In this document: positions 35,901 to 47,119 of the stretch, piece after piece
Position numbering within the stretch: position 1 is the first letter of the stretch
Layout: every line of letters begins with the position of its first letter
NCBI GenBank assembly: GCA_026214975.1
Contig: JAOBSW010000625.1
Location: 1-64,000, forward strand
Origin: Gentiana macrophylla
Taxonomy: Eukaryota > Streptophyta > Magnoliopsida > Gentianales > Gentianaceae
Reading direction: 5' to 3'
DNA length: 64,000 nt
Notes under the pieces: model-generated
What the model saw: only the letters and a program-made list of their open reading frames with translations
Databases searched by the model: none
What the model was told of the DNA's origin: nothing
Program-made: the position numbers and the translations under genes

Positions 35901-38318
35901 TTCTCTAATTTTTCTATTAGAAAATTTATCGTGTAGACACTACACAATTAAAATTCACTAGAAGAATTTTATCGTCCCAATCATCTTTCAAACTAACTAT
36001 GGTTGTCTCTCGTTCAACACGAGTGACAGCAGTGACATACTTATTTACGTCACTTAAGTCTTGAAGGCTCAAGAAAAATTTCTCTTCTGAAAAATTAATC
36101 GCATGTAAGATCAATAAGTACAACGTTCTAGTTACTTGACACCTTTTAACGAAGTCATTACTAGTCAATTTTACACTAGCAGTCTAGCACCCTAGAGAGA
36201 TATATAAATAGTTGTAAATAAAATTGACAGAAAATAAATCCAAATCATACACTACTAATAAATTTTAGGAACATAAACTAAGTACTTATAGTCTATCCTA
36301 CCGTTCCAAAGATTTAATCTAATGCCTCAATGCCGCCTTAGGGTAGGTCAAAGAGGTTTCGATTAATATTGAAGATCAGATTAAGAATCGAACATCTCAT
36401 TTGTGATCGTCAATCACCTTTCCTTTTCAAACCAAGGTATTACCAAAATACCTTTTTATGAGTGTGACCCTCTTGTTTGATTTTTAGGTAGACCCAGTAT
36501 GCCGCCTTAGGGTCGGTCGGTGACCCGACGAGTACCCAAAATCCTATCCTTTCGGAGACCAAGCCTTGAATTTTGATAGCGGTGAAAGGCCTTCGCCAGG
36601 GGGCGAAATCAAAGCCGCACACGGCGTCACCATTCTCTCACGTTGCTTGTGTCAACGATAGAGGCCGTGGGGTCGGTGTCGTCGCCTCTCCCGCTCCCAC
36701 TCAATATTTTGAAAAAGTGGTGGTTTTCTTGATCACGTTTTTGACTTGATGTTACATTAAGGAACAATAAATCATAGGCCCGAATGTTGTCGGTTCGTGG
36801 GCTAGCCCACCCGACCTATTCGTTGGAACATATGTGGCCGTCGGACGGGTCAAGACTAGGGAGCTCCGTTGAGCCGTAGTGGCTCTTCGGATGGCTCATC
36901 CTTGCCGCACCCGTGCAAACGCCACACGTGGAGGTGAAGTCGATCGAGCCGTAGCTACCGTTGACCACCCAACCGTGGTTAAACCACTTTCGAACCATGT
37001 ATGCCCATGATTATCCAATCCTTAAACACCAAACTTTCACGTAGACACTACGGAACAAAAAACGTAATCTCGTCTAGGTAAGGTGGAATTCACCGAGAAT
37101 CCAACACCTTAACCACGAGGTTTCGGGATTTTACTCCTTATGCTTTCGCAGAGTGGGATTCACCGAGAATCCATCACCCAACCTCGACGATTGAAAAAAC
37201 CCGTGTTCCTCGGTTTTTTTTTTTACCCTAATTAGTTTCTAATTAATATCAAACAATTAATTAAAACTAATTGCGTGTTTTATACATGCCTAACTAATTC
37301 ATCGAATTAATTCTACATGTATGCATATGGAGTGGAATTCATGATATGATGCATGTCATGACAATTTTCCGGTTCTACACATACAATCTAAACATGTATA
37401 CTAGTGCGGAAAATAAACAATTTGAGATGGACCGCCAGCACTTCGTATCTAATCTATTAAAAATAAATAACCAAAACCCTAACTAGGGTTTACTTCTTTC
37501 TAACATAATCTGCAGCTGTTCAAAATCTTCGACAATCGGCAAACCAAACGAACTCGGATCGCGACGAAACTTTCCAGATCTGTTCCTCGGTCCTTGGGCT
37601 TCAATATGGACGGTTGGATCGGAGTTTTGATTTGTCAATTTTCTCCAGTGAGCCGCCCAACTTGCTGCTGGATCTGACTTTTACAGCAGCGCCTCAAAGA
37701 CTTCCCGAGGCCGATTGGGAATCGAGAAAAATCTCGATCGATCTGAAATTTTTATCCCACGTCAAAAACTCAATATTTTTCGACCTGACCGGTTGGATTT
37801 TCGTTTCAACGGTCTAAACTCTCCCAGAAATTCGAGGAAGTCACAGGTAGGGTTTCTGTGAATCCTGCGTTTTTCTGTTACAGCAGCTTCTTTGCAGCAA
37901 CGAACGGATATCAAAGCGGCCTCCGATCGACGCCAAATTTTGAGGAATTGTTCATCATCTTCCAATATTGATTCTGACCGGAGGGATCGTCGTTTCAACG
38001 GCTCGATCAACGGGAAAAACGAAATAACTAAACAGCTACTAAACAGATCTATTTTCTGGAAATTAAAATTGCAATAAAAATAAATTACATAATTTCCAAT
38101 ACTTTCGTATGAACGAATTTTCATCGTTTATATGAGTTTACAATAGATCTAACAAGTGCTTGATGCCAACCCCAATCCATCTCTTCAACCATAGCAATTA
38201 ATCATTATCAAAGCATAAAACAATAAATAAAATTTACCTACTGAGCAATTCCACTCCTTTAAATCGTTTAATTATGATTATGACTATATAAATCGTGGAA
38301 CCTTGCTCCGATACCACA
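32914..38318 (-). other. interior of element A, no coding capacity seen
   Basis: The polypurine tract is at 32914-32930. Both strands carry frequent stops and no copia motif. Several blocks match the interior of element B: about 33001-33130 with 49185-49340, 33700-33960 with 50000-50270, 34300-34390 with 50510-50600, and 36290-36990 with 50940-51660. The part near the primer site (37400-38200) reads like an untranslated leader. Confidence 0.8.
38305..38316 (-). other. primer binding site of element A
   Basis: TGGTATCGGAGC on the minus strand, two bases after the LTR end. It is complementary to the 3' end of initiator tRNA-Met, as is usual in copia elements. Confidence 0.85.
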
Positions 38319-40158
38319 TGAAGGATGCAGGTTCTTAGATCTAAACGAGTTAGATCTACGCGCAGCGGATGGATCACGATTTATATATCACAATACATAA
38401 ATAAAGGATTTAACTACTACAAGGGGGTTAAGATCATGTTACCAATTGTAGGGAAGAAAAGCTTTAATCTTAGGATGAGAAGCCTTGATCTTCCAATGTG
38501 TTCTCCAAACGGTGGTTGGTGGACACCGATTCTGGAATTGGAACCTCCTTGATATGCAAAAGAGAAAAACTCTAAGTTTTTCTCCAATCCAAGAGCTAAG
38601 GATCGAACTCCTTAGCCTTTTTTCTTTATGAATTTCGTGGCCCTCTCTCCACCAGAACAGGGAGGCTCTCTTTTATAAAAGAAAATCCACGAGAAAACCT
38701 ATACCCAATCGTCGGTTTTACAAAATAAAAGAGATAATTCTAATTATTATTATCCAATAAAAATAAGAGATAATTATAATCTTATAATAAGAAAATATAA
38801 TTATCCTTATAGTTAAGAGATAAATAATAAATAAATTATTTTCTTTTATTTATCCAATTAATTATTTAACAAATAAATAACTAATTACACAATATGTCAT
38901 TATCGGAAAACTAATTTCTTGGAAAATCCAAGAAATATGGGCGCCACACTAAACTCCACTGCGCGTATGAAAATGTCTTTTCATGTATTATTATTTATTT
39001 AAGCGCTAATTAAATAATATTCATGCATATCAATTAATTGGCCGAACCAATTAATTATTACTGAGGCCCAAATAACAAGATTATTATTCGAATTATAGAA
39101 AGCATCGGGGCCAATGGGGACTCTATAACCAAGTAGCTCAATAATTAATTATTCATCGAACAAAATAAGTACATTAATTATTAATTCCGGGATTACGCCA
39201 CCATAAACCCGAAAATCAACTCACCGACACGGATGTATACTTATACTCAACCCATAGAGTGAAATAAGCGTCCATTGATATAATCACTACATACGGATTA
39301 ACCCTCCATAGACATATCCATTTTGAGTGGGAAGTCTCCGTGAACCCGACTCGAATATCTTATCCTTATTTACCATTAACCCACGATGATCAATTAGTTC
39401 ACATATCGACTAGTGATCAATTAGTCTAATATGAACTCCGGGATCGATCACTTTCTTAAGGCTAACAAATAAGGGATTGTCTCTACTTCCCGAGGAAGGA
39501 ATGGATTCCATGTCTGTGAAGATCGTAACTACTCACTCATCCGGAGATAGTGCCAATGAGAAGTGGCTTGGAACACATATTTAAGTGAACCGTAACTAAC
39601 ACATCAAACACTACCCGGGACAAGCAAAGCACACTCGTGATCACCTCAGGATTAAGGTTGATCCATATATGATCATCTAATGATTTAATAAGATTCCTCG
39701 ATTATGAATTATATCGAGAAATTGATTAAATCGGTCGATCTATATGAATGCCATCATATATAAATGCCCAGCGTAGGTACCATCTACCGAAAGTCCGGAT
39801 AAGACTATCACACCCTAAGGTGTTAGGCGCATTATTGGTGTTTTAATCAAGAGACCCTAAACTCGATTAAGTTCACCACGGACTAATGATTCAAGCATAT
39901 CTCCACTAACTCAATCCTCACGTGCAATCCATACACCGAGTTAAGTGGTTACATCTGAGATATACTTAGGGTTTGCGGCAGTGTATTACTTTACAAGCAC
40001 AAAGCAAGTAACTAAGATGAGATAAATTCTATCATCCATTATTAAAAACAATTACACAAATTGTCTTTCCGGCACTACACCTAACAATATCCCACTTACA
40101 CGAAATGACAAGCAACAATTGTTTTTAGAGCACACCATTACTCATCTTATTCACAACA
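38319..40158 (-). repeat. 5' LTR of element A (1,840 bp)
   Basis: Same ends as the 3' LTR. It differs from it by a number of substitutions and many short indels. It ends TTCACAACA, followed by the TSD AAAAT at 40159-40163. Confidence 0.92.
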
Positions 40159-40163
40159 AAAAT

Positions 40164-41663
40164 TGTGAATTGTGTACTACTTGGAGTTAGTGATGAAACT
40201 AAAGGGTACAGAGTGTTCGATCCAATTGCTAAGAAAATTATTGTTAGCCGTGATGTGGTCTTTTTGATGAAAATTGTGAGTGGGATTGGGATGCAAGTTA
40301 TCAAGAAGAAAAACTGATGGACTTAGAATGGAAAGATAATATGGAAAGAAATATAGTTGAAGACACATGAGTACAAGTTGTGAATGAAGTTGAGGATGAT
40401 TCACAAGCTGGTGATGAATATTTGATAGCAATGGAGGGTAGAAATTGACATCCTCCAATGTGGATGGCAGACTACACATCTGGTGAAGGTCTGTCAGATG
40501 AAAATGAATCAGACTTGGCATTTACGGTATCTTATGATCCCACGTGTTTTGAAGAGGCAATTAAAAGCTCTAAATAGAGGGTGGCCATGGATAAAGTGAC
40601 CAAGTCCATTGAAAGAAATCAGACATGGCAGCTATTAGAACTACCCACTAGAGCTAAGAAAATAGGAGTGAAATGGATCTACAAAACTAAGCTAAATGAG
40701 CTTGGTGAAGTCGACAAATACAAAGCAAGACTGGTGGTAAAAGGCTACTCCCAACAATATGGAATTAACTATACGGAGCTATATGCACCTGTGGATAGGA
40801 TGGATGCAGTGAGGATGATCATAGTTTTTGCTGCACAAAGAGGCTGAAAGCTTTATCAATTAGATGTAAAGTCTGCGTTTTACATGGGGAACTAAAAGAA
40901 GATGTTTTTGTGGAGCAACCAAAAGGATATGAGAAGAAAGGAAGCGATCAGATGGTGTACAAACTATGAAAGGCTCTTTACGGACTAAAACTAGCACCCG
41001 GAGCTTGGTTTAGTCGGATAGAGTCTTACATCATCAATGAAGGTTTTGAAAAAAGTCCAAATGAGCACACACTTTTTGTTAAACGAAAGGGAGGTAAGAT
41101 TCTCATTGTTAGTATTTATGTTGATGATCTGTTATTCACTAGTGATGATGAAGAGATGTTGAGTGAATTTAAATGCTACATGAAAGGAGTTTGACATGAC
41201 TGATTTGGGAAAAACGAGACATTTTTCTTAGAATTTAGGTGTTACAACTGATGGTGTGTTTATATGCAAAAGGAAACATGCATTTGAAGTATTGAGTCGG
41301 TTTGGTATGGAGGAAAGTAACTCTATTTGTAATCCTATTGTTCCTGGACAAAAAAATTGACAAAGACAAAAATGGAATCAAGGTATGCAATCCTGCTGTT
41401 GCGTGTGCATGCCAGGACATTTGGATGATAAGAGTTATGAAAGTGATCGGTCATTCGCAGAAGGGTGGTACTCTGTTGATGTGTGACAACATTTCAACAA
41501 TTAAGTTGTCTAAAAATCATGTTTTACATGGGCGTTCCAAGAGCATTCGAGTAAGGTTTCATTTCCTTTGGGAACTTCAAGTGATGGCTCTGTTAAGGTA
41601 TTATATTGTGGCACTCAAGACCAACTAATTGCTAGTCAAAGATAATGAATTCAAGGTAGGGAT
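40164..41663 (+). pseudogene. old copia: integrase end, RT and RNase H
   Basis: The coding sequence picks up directly after element A with the integrase C-terminal block (ETKGYRVFDPIAKKIIVS, in a frame with shifts). RT starts near 40580 with NQTWQLLELP and GVKWIYKTKLN, continues through KARLVVKGYSQQYGINY, and has the palm motif YVDDLLFTSDD at about 41117-41150. The connection between RT and RNase H is shortened near 41290-41400. RNase H retains CDNISTIKLSKNHVLHGRSK. Stops at about 40845 and 40970 and several frame changes show decay. The 3' end TTCAAGGTAGGGAT (41651-41663) is the polypurine tract. Confidence 0.9.
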
Positions 41664-41856
41664 TGTTAGGAGAAGAATGAGTCAAGGGTTGTTGAAATAA
41701 AGTCCTATTTTTTAGAGTTTGTTAGATATTTTCCTGTTTTCTAGTACCACTAGGCATAAATTTCTCATTTCTGTTGATGTAAGGCTTTATAAAAGCCAAG
41801 TTCTTTTTCAATAAAGGTAGACGAATTGTTTTGGTGTTTCAATTTATTTTTTAACA
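41664..41856 (+). repeat. 3' LTR of the old copia (193 bp)
   Basis: TGTTAGGAGAAG to TTTTTTAACA, with TGTTA/TAACA terminal inverted repeats. GGCTTTATAAAAGCC near 41787 combines a TATA box with a palindrome. The bases after it, CTTTA, would be one TSD copy; the other is beyond the window. Confidence 0.82.
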
Positions 41857-41917
41857 CTTTAAATATTCAATAAATTTTGCCTGCAAAAAAATAATAATGA
41901 GAAACGATATAAATATA

Positions 41918-43179
41918 GGGAAAATTCGAATTATACCATTTTTTTTCCAAATTTAATAGAATTTTACACCCTCCAAAAATAAAATAAAAAAAATCCTCCC
42001 TATCCCTTGCTTTGAGATAGGCGATTTCGCCCATATTTGAAAAAACATGGACTTTTTCACTTTAAATCTGATTTTTGAGGAAATTATTTAAGGAAGAGTG
42101 GTTTAAAAAGACAAAAAAGAGGGGGAAAATGGGAATCAGAACAGTGAAAATATAAATTGGGTGATAATGACGAATCAACTTATTCATAACCTCAAATCAT
42201 TGATTCTTTGTGATTGAATCACCAAATATAATGTTTACAATCACGAGTGGAATAAGGATATGTCCTTTTACATAGAAAAAATATTCCATTGTTCTATTTC
42301 AGATATTTGATGTTGGTGTCATTTTTTTGACAATAAACTCATTAATTAATTAATTGAGGGTCTTATTTCCCACTTTGAACAATAATCACAAATTTAAGTA
42401 GTTATTTGTATTGTAGCTCTTTACAATAAGCTCTTTTGCAATAGGAAAAAGTAATTCTTAGTACAGACTCCCCATCGTATATTGTGTGAGTAGCGGTGTA
42501 TACGAATCAAATCAAATCAAACCAAATGTATCAGGTTTATATTTGAGCTAGTTTAGCATATATACGTTTTCGAGTTTGTTTGTTTAATAAACAAGTTTAA
42601 AGTTATTTTCATTCAAACTTGACTTGCTTAATTAGGTTATATTGTTTGAACTCGACTTATTTTCTTCAAACTAACAAGCATTTATAGTCGGATGAGTAAA
42701 TAGTTGTTGTAATTGTGCAGCAAAACACATTAAGTCATCGATGAAGGCAGAGCATGACCACATACGCAAAAGAAAACCAAAACTGAGTAGTGAAGATAAT
42801 TAGAACCCTATCATATCTGTCATCATTCATACATAAGTGACTTGTAACCGTTCACTTTTTATTTCACCAATTGCAATTGCTAATACAGTATTCCTTTCCT
42901 CCTCAAAAGTTATTTCAATTCCTTCCCATTTTAAAATATTAATATTAAAATATTATTATTATTATTATTATTGAAGATAACACTATATTATTATTATTAT
43001 TCAAGATAACACTATGTAAAATAGACTAAGATAGCTTGACCGTCCATTTTAGTCGGTTGGTCTTTACCGGCATCGTATTCCCGGCAAAATGGACATAAGG
43101 AAGAAAAGAAAACAAACAAACTTCAAAATATAATTGAGATTTACGTTTTCGAATCAAACTGAGATTTTAGTTGCACTTG

Positions 43180-43210
<31 letters not shown>

Positions 43211-43382
43211 GTTGAATGAAAAAAGTAGCAAGAAATTATGAATTAAAGTGAAAAAATCCATGTTTTTTCAAATACGGGCGAAACCGCCCATTTTAAGACG
43301 GGGAATACGGAAGGATTTTGTTTTTTTTGAGTGTGTAGAATTCGATTAAATTTCGAAAAAAAGGTATAATTCGAATTTTCCC
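41918..43382. mobile_element. Mutator-like non-autonomous element (1,465 bp)
   Basis: Terminal inverted repeats of about 150-165 bp begin GGGAAAATTCGAATTATACC at both ends. The flanks are a 9-bp near-duplication, ATAAATATA (41909-41917) and ATAAGTATA (43383-43391), the length typical of Mutator-like elements. No transposase frame is present. The interior has AT-rich sequence with ATT repeats (about 42955-43010) and an A run (43180-43206). A small palindrome (GGCGA-TTCGCC type) is embedded in each arm. Confidence 0.85.
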
Positions 43383-43391
43383 ATAAGTATA

Positions 43392-43404
43392 AGACAAAAT
43401 AAGG

Positions 43405-43454
<50 letters not shown>

Positions 43455-44416
43455 TTCGAATCATAAAACCCACAACATTTTTCTTCAATTTCACAAAAAC
43501 ATATTCAGCATAATAGCATATTCATACACAAGCCCAAAAAAAATTGAAATCTTGATAAAAAAAACAATTTGATGACTCAAAAAAAAAAAAAAACAATTTG
43601 AAGATTTTTTTTTTTTTTTTTTTTTGTTAAAATCCAGCAGAGCTGTGTACCAGATTCGCACAACAAAAAAGGACAGAATGTTCTATGAAATCTTGAAAGA
43701 AAAAAAATCTGAAGATAAGCTCTTCTTGTAATTATTTTAACCTGTGAATATGGATTTCTTCAATTTCTTCAATATCCATTAAATCTCCAACGTAGCAGAG
43801 AGAGGGAGAGAATGGGTCCCTATTTCTCTTTGGATTCAGTTCACAAGGTGTGGAAGGTGAAGTTCACAAATCCACTTCCACCACCACCACACTTCACCCT
43901 ACACAGTGTGTACTTTTGTGTCATTGTGACATTTTTTTACGTGTGATAGACACAGTGTGATAAAGAGAGATATAGTGGATGCTCTTCATACAACTAGTAT
44001 TCGTCGATGATATTAAGCAAATGGCTGAGATTTGTACAACTCATCCTACACACCAATACCAGGTGGTAACATGTAAATTTAGACAAATTTTAATCATCCA
44101 CTAAGCCCACTTCATAACTTTGATCCTATGTTCCATTTTCTTTTTATGTTTTTTAATATGATGATTTTCCTTGTTAGAAAAAAATACGAGCAAACAAATT
44201 TAAGAAGAGCTCTTTTTTTGAGTGAAATATATTATGAGTTTTAGAAGAATTGTTTTTTTTTTTTGTTGTTGTGAAGAATTGTTTTTTTTTTTCTAAAAAT
44301 GATTTTAAGAGATCATTTGGTAAAAATGGCATATTCTGACATAATTTGAATAAGCATCATATCATGTGTTTTAAAATAGAGTGAAGGAGTCTAAAATCTA
44401 CTTTATAATACAAAAT
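43392..44416. other. AT-rich stretch with simple repeats, no gene seen
   Basis: It contains an AT dinucleotide run (43406-43450), several A and T homopolymers (about 43570-43625, 44250-44295) and unique-looking sequence. No frame with recognisable protein features was found. Confidence 0.7.
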
Positions 44417-44431
44417 AAATGAACAGGACAC

Positions 44432-45088
44432 TCCGGTTATGAATACCAAATGAAGGAGCAAGGCCAAGAGTATACAACCGTAAGGGGTGATGCGGCCTGG
44501 CAACATATATGGAGTCTAAAAGGCCCAGAACGAGGTAATTTTTTGCTTTGGACTTTAAAACATGATTCCTTCCCGGTCTATGATTTTCTGGGATTTTCTG
44601 GCCAAGAGGCATATAATCCATTCCCCGAAACGCCCCCTTTTGTGGTATGGAAGCGGAGTCTGCTTTACATGCATTGAGATATTGCCCATGGTCTACGCAA
44701 GTGTGGGGTTTATTGACCCCTAGGGAACATTGGACAATATTCTTTGGTGTGCAGACGATTGATAGTTGGATAAATATTAACTTGGATCGGACCAACCGCT
44801 CATACGTTGGCTCATCGACTTGGAAATATACTTGGAGAGAAGTGGTGTACGGAATATGGCTCTGGCAAAATAAAGTTCTACACGAAGCAGAAGCAGAGAG
44901 GCCGCCGGCCTTCATGTTTGCTTCCCAGACGGTTGAACGAGCGAAGAATTTGAGGCTAGCTTGGCATTAGTATAGTTTATGGACGCATTGCTGTTTTTAT
45001 TTTTCACGATTGAGCACAAAGACTATGTAATTTCTTGCTTGTTTGATGGCTTTGTGATTGAATAAAATGATCGCTTTACCAACAAAAA
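44432..45088 (+). pseudogene. 5'-truncated LINE, zf-RVT domain and 3' UTR
   Basis: Two overlapping frames (44450-44677 and 44647-44970) encode the cysteine/histidine region that follows RT in plant L1-type LINEs (zf-RVT). Recognisable parts are HIWSLKGPERGNFLLWTL, then ESALHALRYCPWSTQVW, and WREVVYGIWLWQNKVL. One frame change separates them. A 3' UTR with GAATAAAAT (about 45058) ends in a short A run. The block is flanked by a 15-bp duplication with one mismatch (44417-44431 and 45089-45103, AAATGAACAKGACAC), the mark of target-primed insertion. RT and endonuclease are missing because of 5' truncation. Confidence 0.85.
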
Positions 45089-45329
45089 AAATGAACATGA
45101 CACAAAATTTGAAAAAGTTGCAAAAAGTATAAAATAATTTCCGACGGACCAAAAAACCCTTCATTACGATGAAATGCAAATTTGATTCATTTCTATCAGA
45201 AACCACCATAATTTTGAACCGTTGCGTAACTCAACCCCACGAATCCACCAAAATTGAAGAAATCAGAACGCGATTCCAGCGAAATTGATTCAGAAATTCA
45301 TCGATTACAAGCAACAACCATTAATATAA

Positions 45330-45986
45330 TATGAACTGGCGCCATCAATCAGTTTCTAGGATTAACAAATAAAGGAGGCTCGTCGCCTACTTCCCGAGGA
45401 AGGAATGGATTCCATATCGTGATAGCACGGACTACTCACTCATCCCATAATAGAGCCAACGAGAAGTGTTGGACCACATACCGCGAAGTGATCCTTACTA
45501 ACACATCAAACTCTACCCTAGTCTGATCGAGCGGTTATGCGTGATCATGTCAGGATTGAGATTAATCCATATATGATCATCTTGTGATTCGATAAGACTT
45601 CTCGATCACGGAATTATATCAAGAACTCAAATCAAATCGGTCCAAACTACATATGATTATCATCATATATAAATGCCCCACTAAGTACATCCATTATCGG
45701 CAGTCCGGATAAGATGTCACACTAAAGTGTTAGGCGCATTATTAGCAAACTAATCTTGAGACCCGTACTCAGATTAATAAACGCTACGGACTAAGTTAAT
45801 TTTAAGTACATCTCACTAACTCAATCCTCTTGTGTATAGCCATACACTGAGTTATGTGATTACACAAACGAGGTACTTAGGGTTTTCAGTAGTGTTTTAA
45901 TTATAAGCATACATGCATATAATAAGATGAATTATTAATTCTGTCCTAAAACAATTATATAATTGTCTTTCGGACACTACACCTAA
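45330..45986 (-). repeat. LTR fragment of a third A/B-type copia-like element
   Basis: This matches the right half of the element A and B LTRs (for example GGATTAACAAATAAAGGA, then GTCCGGATAAGA, and the end CACTACACCTAAC). It is cut on the left and abuts the Gag of element 3 on the right, without a visible TSD. It is diverged from both A and B. Confidence 0.8.
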
Positions 45987-46612
45987 CTCGAACCTCTTTC
46001 TTTTTCGCCCAGCTTTTTCAGAATGTATCCATTTTCCTTTAGATTCTCGCGACCAGGTTGGGCCGAAGCTTGGACGACCTCTTGATCTTCCCTGCGACCT
46101 CTTCGGCCCGATGAGTGAACACTTTCTTCAACCTTTATTCTTTGAGGCTGACTTTGGCGACCTTTGTCCGCTCCCCTGGTTGACCTCACCCCAAGTGGGA
46201 TCGCCTCTCGGACCGGCAATGGTGCCCGGCCAAGAGCCACTAGCCGAGAAGTGGTTAAGTACATTCTCTCTGCGTACTGGGCATATACCCTCATTTCTAC
46301 GACCTCAGGGTCCTCTTGGAATTCGGGTACCCTTTCTGGTACGGTCCCTTGGCTTCGCTGCGGTCCAGACGCCCCGACTGCGGTTTTTTCCCTGCGGGCT
46401 TCATCTAAAGCCGCGGCGGCCTCTTTGGATTTGAATTTCTGATTCAAGACATTTCTAGCGTCGTCGGCGGCTAGAACCTCTTTCTGTGACCTGTCCCAGT
46501 CTGCAGTGGGATTGTCAAATGTTTCTCCTCCACCCCCAGCACGGGTTTGATTTTGTGAGCCCCCTTTTGTCGGGGTTTGTGGTATCAGGGGTAAACCCTT
46601 ACTTCCTGCCAT
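45987..46612 (-). pseudogene. element 3 Gag, N-terminal fragment
   Basis: This starts MAGSKGLPLIPQTPTKGG, close in wording to the element 2 Gag start. It continues with Ala/Glu/Arg-rich sequence of the kind found ahead of the Gag core in Tat elements. It runs for about 200 codons without a stop and is cut at 45987 by the LTR fragment, before the Gag core and zinc knuckle. No function can remain. Confidence 0.7.
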
Positions 46613-47119
46613 CGCCCTCTATGCGAGCTGATTTAGCTTAGAGATAAGATCGTTAATCTGGTCACCACCGATTGTCTGACAACCTGATCTCTTCTGACAC
46701 CCTCAACTACTTCGTACTTTCTTTGACTTTTGGGGAGCTTTGACGGAGATCTTTTGGATAATGACAACTCAGACGAGGTAGCGACCGGAAATATGAATTT
46801 CAGGGGAAAAAGGGTGATGACTCAAACGCAAAACCCTAGAAATTTTGTATGGTTCTCTCTCGTAAATGCACGCACTATCAAGGAGACAAAAGGGGTTTCT
46901 TTTGACAGAGTGGCTCCCAAATGACAGGAAAACAAAGCGACGACTTGGCTTTTTCTGGTAAGGTGATGATGCTGGACCTTAAGGATACCGAGGGAGGTAA
47001 TTTCTCCAATGCAAGCTCGGTATATCTCGGGCCTTTTAACACAAATACGAGCCTACGGCTCCTAAGAAGCTTAACTAAAAACAAGAACTTGAGCGAAGAA
47101 CACTACGAGAGGTGATTTC
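46613..47119 (-). other. element 3 leader, inner part
   Basis: Untranslated leader between the primer site and Gag, continued at 54604-54809 beyond element B. The TSD copy ATTTC is at 47115-47119. No coding features. Confidence 0.6.

Larger units (their letters stand above)
31055..40158 (-). mobile_element. element A: non-coding copia-like LTR element (9.1 kb)
   Basis: Two LTRs of 1,859 and 1,840 bp flank a 5.4-kb interior. The block is bounded by the TSD AAAAT (31050-31054 and 40159-40163), and the old copia frame continues across it. The primer site TGGTATCGGAGC (initiator tRNA-Met type) and the polypurine tract AGCAAGTGGGAGAG put the sense on the minus strand and point to copia. No Gag or pol domain is found in either strand of the interior, so it fits the LARD description (large non-autonomous derivative). 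Confidence 0.92.
18236..41856 (+). mobile_element. old Ty1/copia element carrying nested insertions
   Basis: Three coding pieces in the right order on the + strand belong to one copia element: Gag knuckle and protease (18236-18794), integrase (30331-31054), RT and RNase H (40164-41663), then a 3' LTR (41664-41856). The gaps are filled by the three-LTR gypsy array and by element A, each bounded by a 5-bp duplication of copia sequence. Its 5' LTR and most of Gag were separated by element 2. This is the oldest layer of the stack. Confidence 0.88.

Noticed and set aside
36440..36622. Minus-strand frame similar in A and B (GLVSERIGF, GHTHK)
   Set aside because: Similarity is no better at protein level than at DNA level, and the B version needs several indels. 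Treated as conserved non-coding sequence.
43243..43494. Minus-strand frame with alternating Ile/Tyr
   Set aside because: Produced by the AT dinucleotide run at 43406-43450.
44403..44915. 170-codon minus-strand frame
   Set aside because: Shadow of the LINE coding region, which has recognisable zf-RVT motifs on the + strand.
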